Assembly (NCBI GenBank): GCA_049841135.1
Contig: JASGHK010000004.1
Span: 186,001-250,000, forward strand
DNA: 64,000 bases
Direction of reading: 5' to 3'
DNA from: JACRCT01 sp049841135
GTDB taxonomy: Bacteria > Myxococcota > Myxococcia > Myxococcales > UBA5297
Under the pieces are notes generated by a model. It saw only the letters and a program-made list of their open reading frames with translations, ran no database searches and had not been told where the DNA came from. Shown piece by piece: positions 8,764 through 19,661 of the stretch (position 1 is the first letter of the stretch; the number at the start of each line of letters is the position of its first letter). The position numbers and the translations under genes are program-made.

Positions 8764-11025
8764 CTACCCGGCGTACCGGCGCTTGACCAGGAACGCGATG
8801 GTGTCCTTGGCGCAGGCGTCGCAGTAGCCGTAGCGCTTGCGCATCGCCTCGAGGGTGCTCTCGACCTGCGCGACGTCCTTGGCGTTGAGCTCCTTGCGGT
8901 CGCCCGCGAGCCAGGCCAGCACGTTCTCGGAGTACTTGCGCAGCGTCTTCTTGCGCTCGTCGAAGTAGCGGTCGCGGATGCGGCGGAACAGCTCCGGGAA
9001 GGCCTTGGGGTAGTTCATCGCGTCGTTCGGGTGGTCGAGCTTGAAGGCGCCGATGGAGCCGATGAGGCCGCGCCGGAACTCGCCGCGGTCCTGGTCCTGC
9101 GGCATCACGATGGCCTCCAGCTCGGTCATGACCGGCTCGCTGGGCCGCTCGTAGTCGCCGGTGACCTTGTTCTTGAGCTTCTCGCCCTTGACCCAGTGCG
9201 AGACGTGCTGGACGTAGCGCTCGAACATCTCCAGGTACTGGGCCTCGCTGACCAGGCCCATGCTGTCGCGGATCTCGTCGTCGATGACGTCGAGCCAGGC
9301 GGACTCGGCCAGCTTCACGAACTCCTCGTGGTCGTGGTAGCCGTCCACCACCTCCTGCTGCAGGTACTCGTAGACGCTCTTGTCCTTGCAGAGCGAGCGC
9401 AGCTCGGCGAGCACCGCCAGCGGCGTCAGGCAGGCGCGCTCCGGGTCCTGGGCGGCGTTGAAGAGCACCGTCTTGATCTCGCGGGCCGAGGCGCCCGCGC
9501 CGCCCTCGTAGCGCGGGTAGTTGTCCGACTCGTGCCAGATCTCGCCCAGGTGGTTCTTGAGCTCCTTGCTCTGTTGCATCGAGAGCCGGTCCGGCGTCTC
9601 GCCGTGGTCGTAGAGCTCGAGCTTCTCCAGCGGCGCCAGGTCGTCGGCGATCTCCCGCAGCGCCCCCGAGTAGCGGTCGGCGATGGGCTTCTTGAGCCGG
9701 GTGAGCACCGCCCACATCGCGGCCACGCGCGTCGTGTGCGGCGCCACGTGGCGGCCCACCGTCCGCGGGCTGATCCGCTGGTCGTAGATGTCCTGCTCCA
9801 CCCGCCAGGAGCGCAGGTAGGGCACGCGCACCAGCTCGATGCGGCCCTTGAAGCTGGCGAAGTCCGGGACCTCCTTGAACGCGTTGACGTGCTTGTCGTT
9901 GGACGAGGCCAGGAGCAGCTGGTCCAGGTGCAGCGTCGCGTTCTCCATGGGCACCGTCGCCGTCTCGCTGGTGCCCAGGAGGTACTTGAAGGCCTCGAGC
10001 GGGCGCTTGAGCAGGTCGGCGTACTCGACGACGCCGCGGTTGGCGGCGACGAGCGGCCCGAAGGGCTCGTAGAGCGCCAGGTTCTGCAGCGCGGGCGGCA
10101 GGTTCGAGACCGAGCGGTCGGCGGTGACCTGGCGCATGCCCGCGTCCACCGACATCTGCGGCTCGACGGTGACCACCGACTGCTGGTAGCGGCGGTCGAC
10201 GTAGAAGCGCTCCACCTGCACGTGGCGCAGCACCTTGAGGTAGTCGCCGTGGTAGCTCGCCAGGAGCGCGTTGAAGACCTGGCGGCACTTCTGGCAGAGG
10301 TCGCCCTCCAGCAGGTAGTGCGGGAGCGCGAAGTCCTTGACCCCCATCTCCTTCAGGTGCGTCTCGAGCAGCGCCTTGCGCTCGGTGCGGGGGATGAGGA
10401 AGACCGGGTGGTCCTTCAGTTCGCACGAGAGCTTGGCGTCGAGCGCGTCGCCCTCGAGGTGGGCGTAGCTGTGCAGGTCCTTGACGTCGCCCTTGTCGCG
10501 GAAGCCGAGCGCGCCGCCGTGGAGGGTCTTCTCGCTCGGGAAGATCCAGTGGAAGCGGTAGAGCGCGCCCTGCGGCAGGCGGCTGTAGGCCTCCATGGCG
10601 CGCATGATGGCGGCGACGATGGAGCTCTTGGCGCTGCCGTTGGGCCCGTGCAGCAGGATGAGCTTGTTGACGCGGCCCAGGCGGACGAAGTTGCTCAGCG
10701 CCTTGTAGATGGCGTTCTGCACCTCGTCCTGGCCGGCGACGCGCCCCTCGCCGTCGGTGTCCAGGTCGAAGAGCTTGAAGCGCCGCACCGGTCCGGCGGC
10801 GGTCTCGCGCAGCTCGCTGCCGAAGTGGTCGAAGACGTCGCGCACGTACTGCGCCGAGTTGCGCGCGTGCGTGCGCGGCTCGGCCAACAGAAGCTCCAGG
10901 TACTCGTCGAACGACAGGATGGTCCGGTCGCTGTCGAAGGCGGCCTTCACCTGGCCGCCGACGGTGGAGAGGTACCGGCCCGCCTGCGGGGGTCGGCTGG
11001 AGGGGCTGCGCTCGGCATCGGCCAC
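8764..11025 (-). CDS. prkA: PrkA-family AAA+ serine protein kinase
   Basis: A 753-aa homologue of the PrkA/YeaG family, which has an N-terminal AAA+ domain and a C-terminal kinase-like region. Walker A is GPNGSAKS at residues 127-134. The family is tied to sporulation and starvation signalling (B. subtilis PrkA, E. coli YeaG). A GTG start at 11025 is favoured because GAGG lies 7 nt upstream; a longer ATG start at 11103 is possible. The usual partners, a YeaH/DUF444 protein and SpoVR, are not adjacent. It is divergent from the Hsp70 gene across a 208-bp gap. Confidence 0.87.
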   Translation of the reverse strand: MADAERSPSSRPPQAGRYLSTVGGQVKAAFDSDRTILSFDEYLELLLAEPRTHARNSAQYVRDVFDHFGSELRETAAGPVRRFKLFDLDTDGEGRVAGQDEVQNAIYKALSNFVRLGRVNKLILLHGPNGSAKSSIVAAIMRAMEAYSRLPQGALYRFHWIFPSEKTLHGGALGFRDKGDVKDLHSYAHLEGDALDAKLSCELKDHPVFLIPRTERKALLETHLKEMGVKDFALPHYLLEGDLCQKCRQVFNALLASYHGDYLKVLRHVQVERFYVDRRYQQSVVTVEPQMSVDAGMRQVTADRSVSNLPPALQNLALYEPFGPLVAANRGVVEYADLLKRPLEAFKYLLGTSETATVPMENATLHLDQLLLASSNDKHVNAFKEVPDFASFKGRIELVRVPYLRSWRVEQDIYDQRISPRTVGRHVAPHTTRVAAMWAVLTRLKKPIADRYSGALREIADDLAPLEKLELYDHGETPDRLSMQQSKELKNHLGEIWHESDNYPRYEGGAGASAREIKTVLFNAAQDPERACLTPLAVLAELRSLCKDKSVYEYLQQEVVDGYHDHEEFVKLAESAWLDVIDDEIRDSMGLVSEAQYLEMFERYVQHVSHWVKGEKLKNKVTGDYERPSEPVMTELEAIVMPQDQDRGEFRRGLIGSIGAFKLDHPNDAMNYPKAFPELFRRIRDRYFDERKKTLRKYSENVLAWLAGDRKELNAKDVAQVESTLEAMRKRYGYCDACAKDTIAFLVKRRYAG

Positions 11026-11158
11026 GGGAGAGCCTCGCTTCGTTGGGGGGCGCACAGGGCGTCGTTGTCTTGGAGCAAACCATTCGGCGTGGTGGACAGG
11101 CAACAGGCGGCCGGGCGGGCACCTCCTCGGGCCCTGAAGACGGGCTTACGGGGCGGCC

Positions 11159-11187
11159 TTGGACGCCGCAAGGCAATCGGCTAAAGT
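11159..11187 (+). promoter_or_regulatory. Candidate sigma-70-type promoter for the Hsp70 gene
   Basis: TTGGAC (11159-11164) and TAAAGT (11182-11187) are separated by 17 bp, 46 bp upstream of the Hsp70 ATG. The match to consensus is moderate and the position plausible. No CIRCE-type inverted repeat was noticed. Confidence 0.35.
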
Positions 11188-11233
11188 GCCTCGCTTCACT
11201 AGCAGTTCCAGCGACGGCAGGACGCCCACCGAC

Positions 11234-12758
11234 ATGGCCCCGAAGAGCCCGATCATCGGAATCGACCTCGGCACCACCAACTCCTGCGCGGCCCTCGTGC
11301 AGGAGGATGGCAAGGTCAAGCTCATCCCCTACAAGGGCGGCGACTACACGATCCCGTCCGTGTTCGCCATCGACGACAAGGGGAACGAGCTGATTGGCCA
11401 CGAGGCCAAGCGCCAGTGGCAGCTCAACCCGCGCAACACCATCTATGCCGCCAAGCGCCTCATCGGCCGCTCGCCCAAGGACCACGTCGTCGACTCGATG
11501 AAGTCGGTGGTCGCCTACAACGTCAAGCCGGGCAACGACAACGACGTCGTCATGGACTGCGCCAAGCAGACCATGCGGCCGGTGGACGTCTCCGCGAAGA
11601 TCCTCAACAAGATCCGCACGGTCGCCTCCGACTACCTGCGCGTGCCCATCCACCGCGCGGTGGTCACCGTCCCCGCCTACTTCACCGACCGGCAGCGCCA
11701 GGCCGTCAAGGACGCCGGAAAGCTCATCGACCTCGAGGTGGTGCGCATCATCAACGAGCCCACCGCCGCGTCGCTGGCCTACGGCGTGGGCAAGAACCTA
11801 AAGGAGACGGTGCTCATCTACGACCTCGGCGGCGGCACGTTCGACGTGTCGATCATCGAGATCCGCGACCGCGTCTTCGAGGTCAAGGCCACCGGCGGCG
11901 ACATCTTCCTGGGCGGCATCGACTTCGACAACGCGATGATCCGCTTCGTGCTGGAGGACTTCCAGGCCCAGCACGGCATCGACCTGTCGGGCGACCCGGT
12001 GGCGATGCAGCGCATCAAGGACCTGGCCGAGCGCACCAAGATCGACCTGTCCGCGCGCGCCGAGGTCCCCTTCTCCATCCCGTTCATCACGATGACCCCG
12101 CAGGGCATGCCCCTGAACATCGAGAATGACCTTCACGAGGAAGATCCTCGAGAAGCTCACTAGCAAGCTCATCGACCGCTCGCTGAAGATCGTCGCGCAG
12201 GTGCTAGTCGACTCCGGGCTGTCGTCCTCGGAGATCCAGGAAGTGATGCTGGTCGGCGGGCAGACCCGCATGCCGCTGGTGCAGGACCGGCTGGCCAAGT
12301 TCTTCGGCAAGACCCCGTCCAAGGGCGTCAACCCCGACGAGGCGGTGGCCATCGGCGCGGCGCTCTACGCGCACTCGCTCGAGGACGACTCGAACCTCAA
12401 GGTGCAGCTGCTGGACGTCATCCCCATGGCCATCGGCCTGGAGAAGGCGGGCGGCGACTTCCACGTGGTCTTCCCGCGCAACGCGGCCATCCCCAACGCC
12501 AAGCAGATCCTCGCGACGACCTCCTTCGACCGCCAGGAGTCGCTGGCGATGCGGATCTTCCAGGGCGACTCGCCGAAGGCCAAGGAGAACGAGCTCTTGG
12601 GCGAGTTCACCTTCTCCGGCATCCGTCCCGACAGGGCGGGAGCCGTCCAGGTGGAGATCACCTTCGACGTCAACGTCGAAGGCATCCTCACCATGAGCGC
12701 GCGCGAACCGTCGAGCGGCCGGGAGATGAAGACCACCGTCCGCGTCACGCAGAGCTAG
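11234..12758 (+). CDS. Short Hsp70/DnaK-like chaperone lacking the helical lid (one frameshift)
   Basis: After correction about 507 aa, against about 640 for DnaK. The nucleotide-binding domain is complete in outline: IGIDLGTTNS at the start, DLGGGTFDVS, and VGGQTRMP near the domain end. A beta-sandwich substrate domain follows and stops at TMSAREPSSG, with no C-terminal alpha lid. A single extra base near 12125 splits the frame; domain continuity (LNIE then MTFTRKILEKL) shows it is one gene. It is divergent from PrkA. No DnaJ or GrpE is nearby, so a specialised rather than housekeeping chaperone is inferred. Confidence 0.85.
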
Positions 12759-12882
12759 CGGGACGGACGCCCACCGGTTCGATCAGAAATCGGCACTCGG
12801 CGAGACTGCCGTGCCACGGAGTGCCGTGAGGTGCGGCCGTGCGGTGAGGGTGCAGCCGTGCGGTGCGGTGCCGTGCAGTGCG

Positions 12883-12986
12883 GTGTAGCCGGGCAGCGCC
12901 ACGCCACGCCGTTGCAGTGCAGCCGGGCGGTGCGGTGTAGCCGGGCAGCGCCATGCCACGCCGTTGCAGTGCAGCCGGGCGGTGCC
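12883..12986. repeat. Two 52-bp tandem repeats in a low-complexity GC tract
   Basis: GTGTAGCCGGGCAGCGCC starts at 12883 and again at 12935. The two 52-bp copies differ at only a few positions. They are preceded by degenerate GTGCGGTGC-like short repeats (about 12810-12882). There is no coding evidence; open frames here are by-products of the repeat composition. Confidence 0.8.
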
Positions 12987-12993
12987 ACGACAT

Positions 12994-13046
12994 GCCGGCG
13001 GCTGAAGCCGCGCCTGACGCTACGAAGCCCGCCTGCGCGGGCTGGG
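12994..13046 (+). repeat. 53-bp inverted repeat (second pair), left arm
   Basis: Pairs with 13125-13177. The inner hairpins are GGCtgaaGCC and GCCCGC facing GCGGGC. Together with the tandem repeats it occupies most of the 451-bp gap 12759-13209 between the convergent Hsp70 and DUF6600-like genes, so it may act as a bidirectional terminator. Confidence 0.8.
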
Positions 13047-13124
13047 TGGTCAGCAGATCCGGAAGCGCCAACTGGGACGTCCAAGCTCAAGTGATCCTGA
13101 GTAGCAATCGACCCACCTGAGCGT

Positions 13125-13177
13125 CCCAGCCCGCGAAGGCGGGCTTTGCAAGGTCAGGCGCGACTTCAGTCGCCGGC
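13125..13177 (-). repeat. 53-bp inverted repeat (second pair), right arm
   Basis: Reverse-complement match to 12994-13046 with several mismatches. The small hairpin reads GACttcaGTC-like here where the other arm has GGC/GCC, a paired change that keeps the stem. Confidence 0.8.
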
Positions 13178-13209
13178 GCTGCCCTGCCCGGCCCCGCCCT
13201 CCCCGAGCT

Positions 13210-14610
13210 TCAATCCTTCTTGCCCCGCTGTGGCCCGTTGGAATGCGAAGGCTTGGCCGGCTGCGGCTGCGGTTGCGCAGGTGGCGGCGGCGCGATCTGC
13301 GGGCGCTGCGCGGCCGGCGGCGCCACCGGCCGCATGGCAGGCTGCGACGGAGCGGGCGTGGGGTGCGAGTAGCTGGGTTGCGGCGTCGGGCGGGGCTCGG
13401 CGCGGTAGCCCGGGTTCGTCGGAACGACGGGCGCTGGGCGGGGTTCGGTGCGGTAGCCCGGGTTCGTCGGAACGACGGGCGGGCGAGGCTCGGTGCGGTA
13501 GCCCGGATTCGTGGGAACGACCGGCGGACGGGCGATGGGGCCCGCGGACGGCGTGCCCATCGGTTCGCGAACCTGGAAGCGATCGCCGCGGTTCAGCGCC
13601 GGAGGCGCGACCGGCGGAGCGCTGGGCTCGTTCGGGCGCGGAGGCGTCACTGCCGGGCCCGGCCGGGAGCCTGCCCACGGCTGCCCGACCGTATTGCCCG
13701 GAGCCGGGTGAGAGGACGGACGCTCCGGACGGGGAACGTACGGCCTGGCTCCGCCAGCGCCGCCGCTCGGAGTGCCCACCGAAGGCCCACCGACATTGGG
13801 GCGCGGCCGGTAGATGACGACGGTGCCGGTGCTCGGTGCGCTCGGGTCGACCGGCTTGCTCCCCTCGACGACGGGGATGGGCTCGGCGTGGTGGGTGTGG
13901 GGGATGTCCTTGAAGGTGGGGGTCCCTCCGCGGCCCGACCCGTGTCCCGAGTGAACCGGCTCGGACCCGTGGAAGGCCGAGTTGCCGCGGTCCCGGTCGC
14001 AGTAGTGGTGGCGGTGATGGCGGCGCCCGAAGTCAACCGTGGAGACGAAGAGCCAGGGGCTGTAGGTGTAGCCCCAACCGATGGGCCAGTAGTCCCAGAC
14101 GTAGCCGGCGGGGCCCAGCGGCGCCCAGCCGATGAAGTCGCCGGAGACTCGCATCGTGACCCAGCCCGGCGACCACTCATAGCCGGGAAGCCACGCCCAG
14201 CCGCCCGAGAGGTACGCCCAGCGGCCGTAGTGGTAGACCGCCCAGCCGTAGGGGGCCTCGGTCTCGTAGGTCCAGCCCTCGGTGGTGTAGACCCACCAGC
14301 CGTCGGCGTACGGGCGGAATCCGGGGGCGACGCTGGGGTACCAGACCCAGCTGTAGGTCGGGTCCTCCTCCCACCGGCCGTACTTCGACAGCTCGTACCA
14401 GAAGGTGTCGAAGAGCCGCTGCTCGGCCGTCACGTACCGGGGCTGGCCGTTGACGAGCTCGACCTCCTCGTAGCCCGCCGGTGCGACCTGGGCTTCATCG
14501 GACGAATAGGTCGAGTACGTCCCCTCGCCGGCCTCCTCATCCTGTGCCCAGGCAGCGCATGGGACGGCGGCGACGACGAGGACGGAAAGGGCGAGGACCA
14601 GTGCGCGCAT
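13210..14610 (-). CDS. Exported Trp/Tyr-rich DUF6600-like protein with Pro-rich tail
   Basis: A 466-aa protein. The ATG at 14610 has GGAGG directly upstream and gives a clear signal peptide (MRALVLALSVLVVAAVPCAAWAQ). Residues about 55-190 contain repeated Trp-rich units (YGRW, GWAWLPGYEWSPGWV) like the DUF6600 family, of unknown function. A His-rich stretch (RRHHRHHYC) follows. The C-terminal half is a low-complexity Pro-rich region with a near-exact repeat of PPVVPTNPGYRTEPRP. It probably sits in the periplasm or on the surface. No catalytic motif is visible. Confidence 0.75.
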   Translation of the reverse strand: MRALVLALSVLVVAAVPCAAWAQDEEAGEGTYSTYSSDEAQVAPAGYEEVELVNGQPRYVTAEQRLFDTFWYELSKYGRWEEDPTYSWVWYPSVAPGFRPYADGWWVYTTEGWTYETEAPYGWAVYHYGRWAYLSGGWAWLPGYEWSPGWVTMRVSGDFIGWAPLGPAGYVWDYWPIGWGYTYSPWLFVSTVDFGRRHHRHHYCDRDRGNSAFHGSEPVHSGHGSGRGGTPTFKDIPHTHHAEPIPVVEGSKPVDPSAPSTGTVVIYRPRPNVGGPSVGTPSGGAGGARPYVPRPERPSSHPAPGNTVGQPWAGSRPGPAVTPPRPNEPSAPPVAPPALNRGDRFQVREPMGTPSAGPIARPPVVPTNPGYRTEPRPPVVPTNPGYRTEPRPAPVVPTNPGYRAEPRPTPQPSYSHPTPAPSQPAMRPVAPPAAQRPQIAPPPPAQPQPQPAKPSHSNGPQRGKKD

Positions 14611-14757
14611 GGAGGCCTCCGAAGACACCGACGGTGCTGACGGCCGTGAAATCGTAGCGGATTACCCTGCCCCGCAGTGCCCGGTTAAGGGCCTGGTCCG
14701 GGGCCGGGCGCGCCGGCCGCCGTCGGCTTGCAGCCATTCGCTTCGGAATCCGCGCCC

Positions 14758-16084
14758 TTAGGACGCCGACTTCGGCAGGCCGCGGCTCACCCTCATGGAG
14801 CAAAACTTGGGGCCGCACATCGAGCAGTAGGGCTCGTTGCGCAGGTTCTCGGGCAGCACCTCTTCGCGCATCGTCTTGGCCCGCTCCGGGTCGAGGGCGA
14901 GCGCGTACTGCTGGTTCCAGTCGAAGGCGAAGCGGGCGCGGCTGATGGCGTCGTCGCGGTCGCGGGCGCCCGGCCGGTGGCGGGCGATGTCCGCGGCGTG
15001 CGCGGCGATCTTGTAGGCGATGAGCCCCTGCCGTACGTCCTCGAGGTTGGGCAGCCCCAGGTGCTCGCGCGGGGTGACGTAGCAGAGCATCGCCGCGCCG
15101 GCGGTGGCGGCGGCGGTGGCGCCGATGGCGCTGGTGATGTGGTCGTAGCCCGGCGCGATGTCGGTGACGACCGGCCCCAGCACGTAGAACGGCGCGCCGT
15201 CGCACAGCTCGATCTGCCGCTGGATGTTCATCGGGATCTGGTCGAACGGCACGTGGCCTGGACCCTCGACCATGGTCTGCACGTCGTACTTCCAGGCGCG
15301 GCGGGTCAGGTCGCCCAGCGTCGAGAAGCTCGGCGAACTGCGCGGCGTCGGAGGCGTCGGCGAGGCACCCGGGGCGAAGCCCATCGCCCAGCGAGAAGGC
15401 CACGTCGTAGCGCTGGAAGATCTCGCAGATTCGGTCGAAGTGCGTGTAGAGCGGGTTCTGGGCGTTGTGGTGCAGCATCCACTTGGCCAAGAGCGCGCCG
15501 CCGCGGCTGACGATGCCGGTGACGCGCTTCTGGGCGAGCGGCACGTGCTCCTTCAAGAGCCCGGCGTGGATGGTCATGTAGTCCACGCCCTGCTCCGCCT
15601 GCTCCTCGATGACCTTCAGGAGCAGCTCGGGCGTCAGGTCCTCCACCTTCTCCACCCGGGCGATGGCCTCGTACATGGGCACGGTGCCGACCGGGACCTT
15701 GGAGGCGCGGATGATGGCCTCGCGGATGGCAGGGATGTTCCCGCCAGAGGAGAGGTCCATCACGGTGTCGGCGCCGAAGCGCAGGCAGACGCCGAGCTTG
15801 CACAGCTCGCCCTCGATGTCCGAGTTGACCGACGAGTTGCCGATGTTCGCGTTGACCTTGCAGCGCGTGGCGACGCCGATGCCGATGGGCTCGAGCTCCG
15901 GGTGCTTGATGTTTGCCGGAATGATCAGCCGGCCGGAAGCCACCTCATCGCGCACGAGCTCGGGGGCCAGGCCCTCCGACAGGGCGACGTGGCGCATCTC
16001 CTCGGTGATGGTGCCCTGGCGCGCGTAGCGCAGCTGCGTGACCACCTTGTCGCCCGTCCGCCGTCCGATCCATACCTCGCGCAT
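14758..16084 (-). CDS. thiC: Phosphomethylpyrimidine synthase ThiC (one frameshift)
   Basis: Makes HMP-P, the pyrimidine part of thiamine, from AIR by radical-SAM chemistry. Conserved segments include KVNANIGNSS, EEQAEQGVDYMTIHAG, VEGPGHVPFDQIP and the C-terminal iron-sulfur motif CSMCGPKFC. The ATG at 16084 has GGGAG 5 nt upstream. Near 15327 one extra T shifts the frame between AQFAEL and STLGDLTR; corrected length is about 441 aa, normal for the short bacterial form without the N-terminal extension. No TPP riboswitch was recognised upstream. No other thiamine gene is adjacent. Confidence 0.93.
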
Positions 16085-16284
16085 CTGCACTCCCGAGCTG
16101 GTGGAGAGCCGCGCCCTGCCGGCCTCCGGGCTGAAAAGGCTGCGGACGCTACCGCGCCCGGCGAGGGAGTCAAGGCACGCCGCGCATCACCCAGGCGGGG
16201 AAGGCTGGAGCGCGACGCGGCGTTGCCTGTCTGCGCGCGCTCGGGTAGCGTGCGCAGCCTTTCTCGGGGGTAGACGAGTCGCCG

Positions 16285-17902
<1,618 letters not shown>

Positions 17903-17917
17903 GCCGCGACCCCTCCG

Positions 17918-17966
17918 GCGAGCCTCACCCCCTGACCCCCTCTCCGGCTTCGCGGAGAGGGGGAAC
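17918..17966. repeat. 49-bp dispersed repeat with strong hairpin, copy 2
   Basis: Exact copy of 4478-4526. It lies 16 bp after the prfC stop and before the convergent MEMO-AMMECR1 stop, a natural place for a terminator. The 11-bp GC-rich stem is not followed by a T run. Confidence 0.75.
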
Positions 17967-18020
17967 TCGATTTGCTGCCTTGAGTCGGTTCGCCCTGGGG
18001 TTTACTCAGACAAGCCTCGC

Positions 18021-19494
18021 CTACTCCGCCATCATCTGCGACCCGTACGTCTCGAAGCTCGCCTCCTTCATGCTCCAGCAGTTCGACGGCGAGCCCTGCT
18101 TGCGGCACAGGTGCTCCACGAACTCGGTCGGCGTGGCGATCTCGTCCCAGACGGACGGCAGGAAGGTCGAGCGGCGGCCGTTGTAGCCGATGATGAGTCC
18201 CGGCTTCTTCTCACCCAAGTGCTTGAGCAGCGCGTCGCCGGTGACGCCCTTGAGCGGGCGCGGCGCGTCCAGCACCGAGATGTCGATGTGGAGCTTCGGG
18301 AAGCTCGTCGACGGTCACCGGCTTGAACCGGCTGTCGTGGATGGCCGCGTGCACCGCGTTCTCGATCACGTCCTCGGCCAGCGGCTTGTTCGCCACCAGC
18401 GTCCCGATGCAGCCGCGCAGCTGCCCGTCCTCGCGCAGGGTCACGAAGGCTCCGCGTTGCGTCAGCAGCCGCGGGTAGCGCGCCGCCAGCTCCGGAGTGA
18501 GCTCGATGGACTTGCCATCGCGCACCATCGTCTCCGCCGACTGGCGTGCCAGCCCTAGCAGCGCCACCTGCTCTTCCTTGCCCAGCTCGAACCGCTCCTC
18601 CCAGACCATGGCGCCGTAGCCCACCACCCGGCTCTTATCGCCGATGATCGGCGTCTCGCCGGAGTTGGTGTAGCCGATGACCCGCGGCGTCAGCGCCAGC
18701 TTCGCCGACAGCTCGAGCATCGTCAGCAGCACCTGGTCGGCGTCCGTCTCGCAGCGGGCGACAAGGTCGTCGGCGTTGGCCCGCGCCATCGCGTCCAGGC
18801 AGGGTTTGTCGAGCTGGAGCGCCTCCTCGTACGGGTGGAAGTGCGACATGTCCACGCTGAAGACGAAGACGGTCTTCGGGTCGTCCAGCTTCGCCAGCTC
18901 TCCGGCCAGCGAGCGCGCCTCGGGGCGGCTGAGCCGGCCGACGACGAGCGGGACGATCTCGAAGGGCTTGCCGCCGTTCGCCTCCCTCAAGAACGGCAGC
19001 TCGATCTCGACCATGTGGTTGCCGTGCGTTGCCGGCACGTCGGGGAAGCCGGGCTTGCCGAGCAGCTGCGCGGCGACCGGCGAGACCTTCACCTCGAAGC
19101 CGGGCATCTGCCAGTGCGTCGACCTCTCGGGGGACGCGCCGGCGAAGTGCGCCTGGTTGCTGTGGTTGCCCGCGACGATGACCGCCCGCTCGAAGCCGGG
19201 CGTCAGGTTCTTGAAGGCGTTGGCCGCCATCTGCGCCGAGAAGTCGAGGCCGGCGTGCGGCACGAGCACCATCTTCACCGGGTCCTTGGAGACCTTCGGC
19301 GCCGCGGCCATCACCTTGGCGACCTTCTCCGAGAGCTCCTTGGCGTCGTTTGGGTAGAAGCGGCCGGCCTCCGCGGCGGGGCGCACCACCTTCTTGGCGT
19401 CGAGCTTCGCGGCAGCCGCCTCCGCCGTCTGCTTCTGACAGGCGAGGCAGAGCGCGGCGAGGGCTAGGACTGCAATGAGGAGGGTCCGGGTCAT
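18021..19494 (-). CDS. Exported MEMO-AMMECR1 fusion protein (one frameshift)
   Basis: About 490 aa after correction. An N-terminal secretion signal (MTRTLLIAVLALAALCLACQ, possibly lipoprotein) precedes a MEMO domain (residues about 35-310: RPAAEAGRFYPND, VPHAGLDFSAQ, NHMVEIELPFL, SVDMSHFHPY) and an AMMECR1 domain (about 320-490: RGAFVTLREDGQLRGCIGTL). These are parts B and A of the AmmeMemoRadiSam system; the radical-SAM partner is not in this window. An extra C near 18299 splits the frame (VDELP to KLHIDISVLD). The ATG at 19494 has GGGAGGT upstream. The biochemical role is unknown. Confidence 0.82.
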
Positions 19495-19661
19495 GGCGAT
19501 ACCTCCCGATCGGAAGGCAGGAAGTCTACGACACACGACTTCGTCGAGCGCGCCTTGGGTTCTCTCGTTCAGACGGTTGCCCGACCCCGGCGCGGAGGCC
19601 GGCTACTACACGTCGGGACCCGAGGGCGTCGATCTGCAATAGTCGCCGCCGGAGGGATTCC

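Noticed and set aside
12755..13094. Small frames over the repeats after the Hsp70 gene
   Set aside because: Repetitive composition, no start signals, and the region is explained by tandem and inverted repeats.
16085..16284. TPP riboswitch upstream of thiC
   Set aside because: The expected CTGAGA-type and conserved P-loop elements were not found on the minus strand in this short gap.
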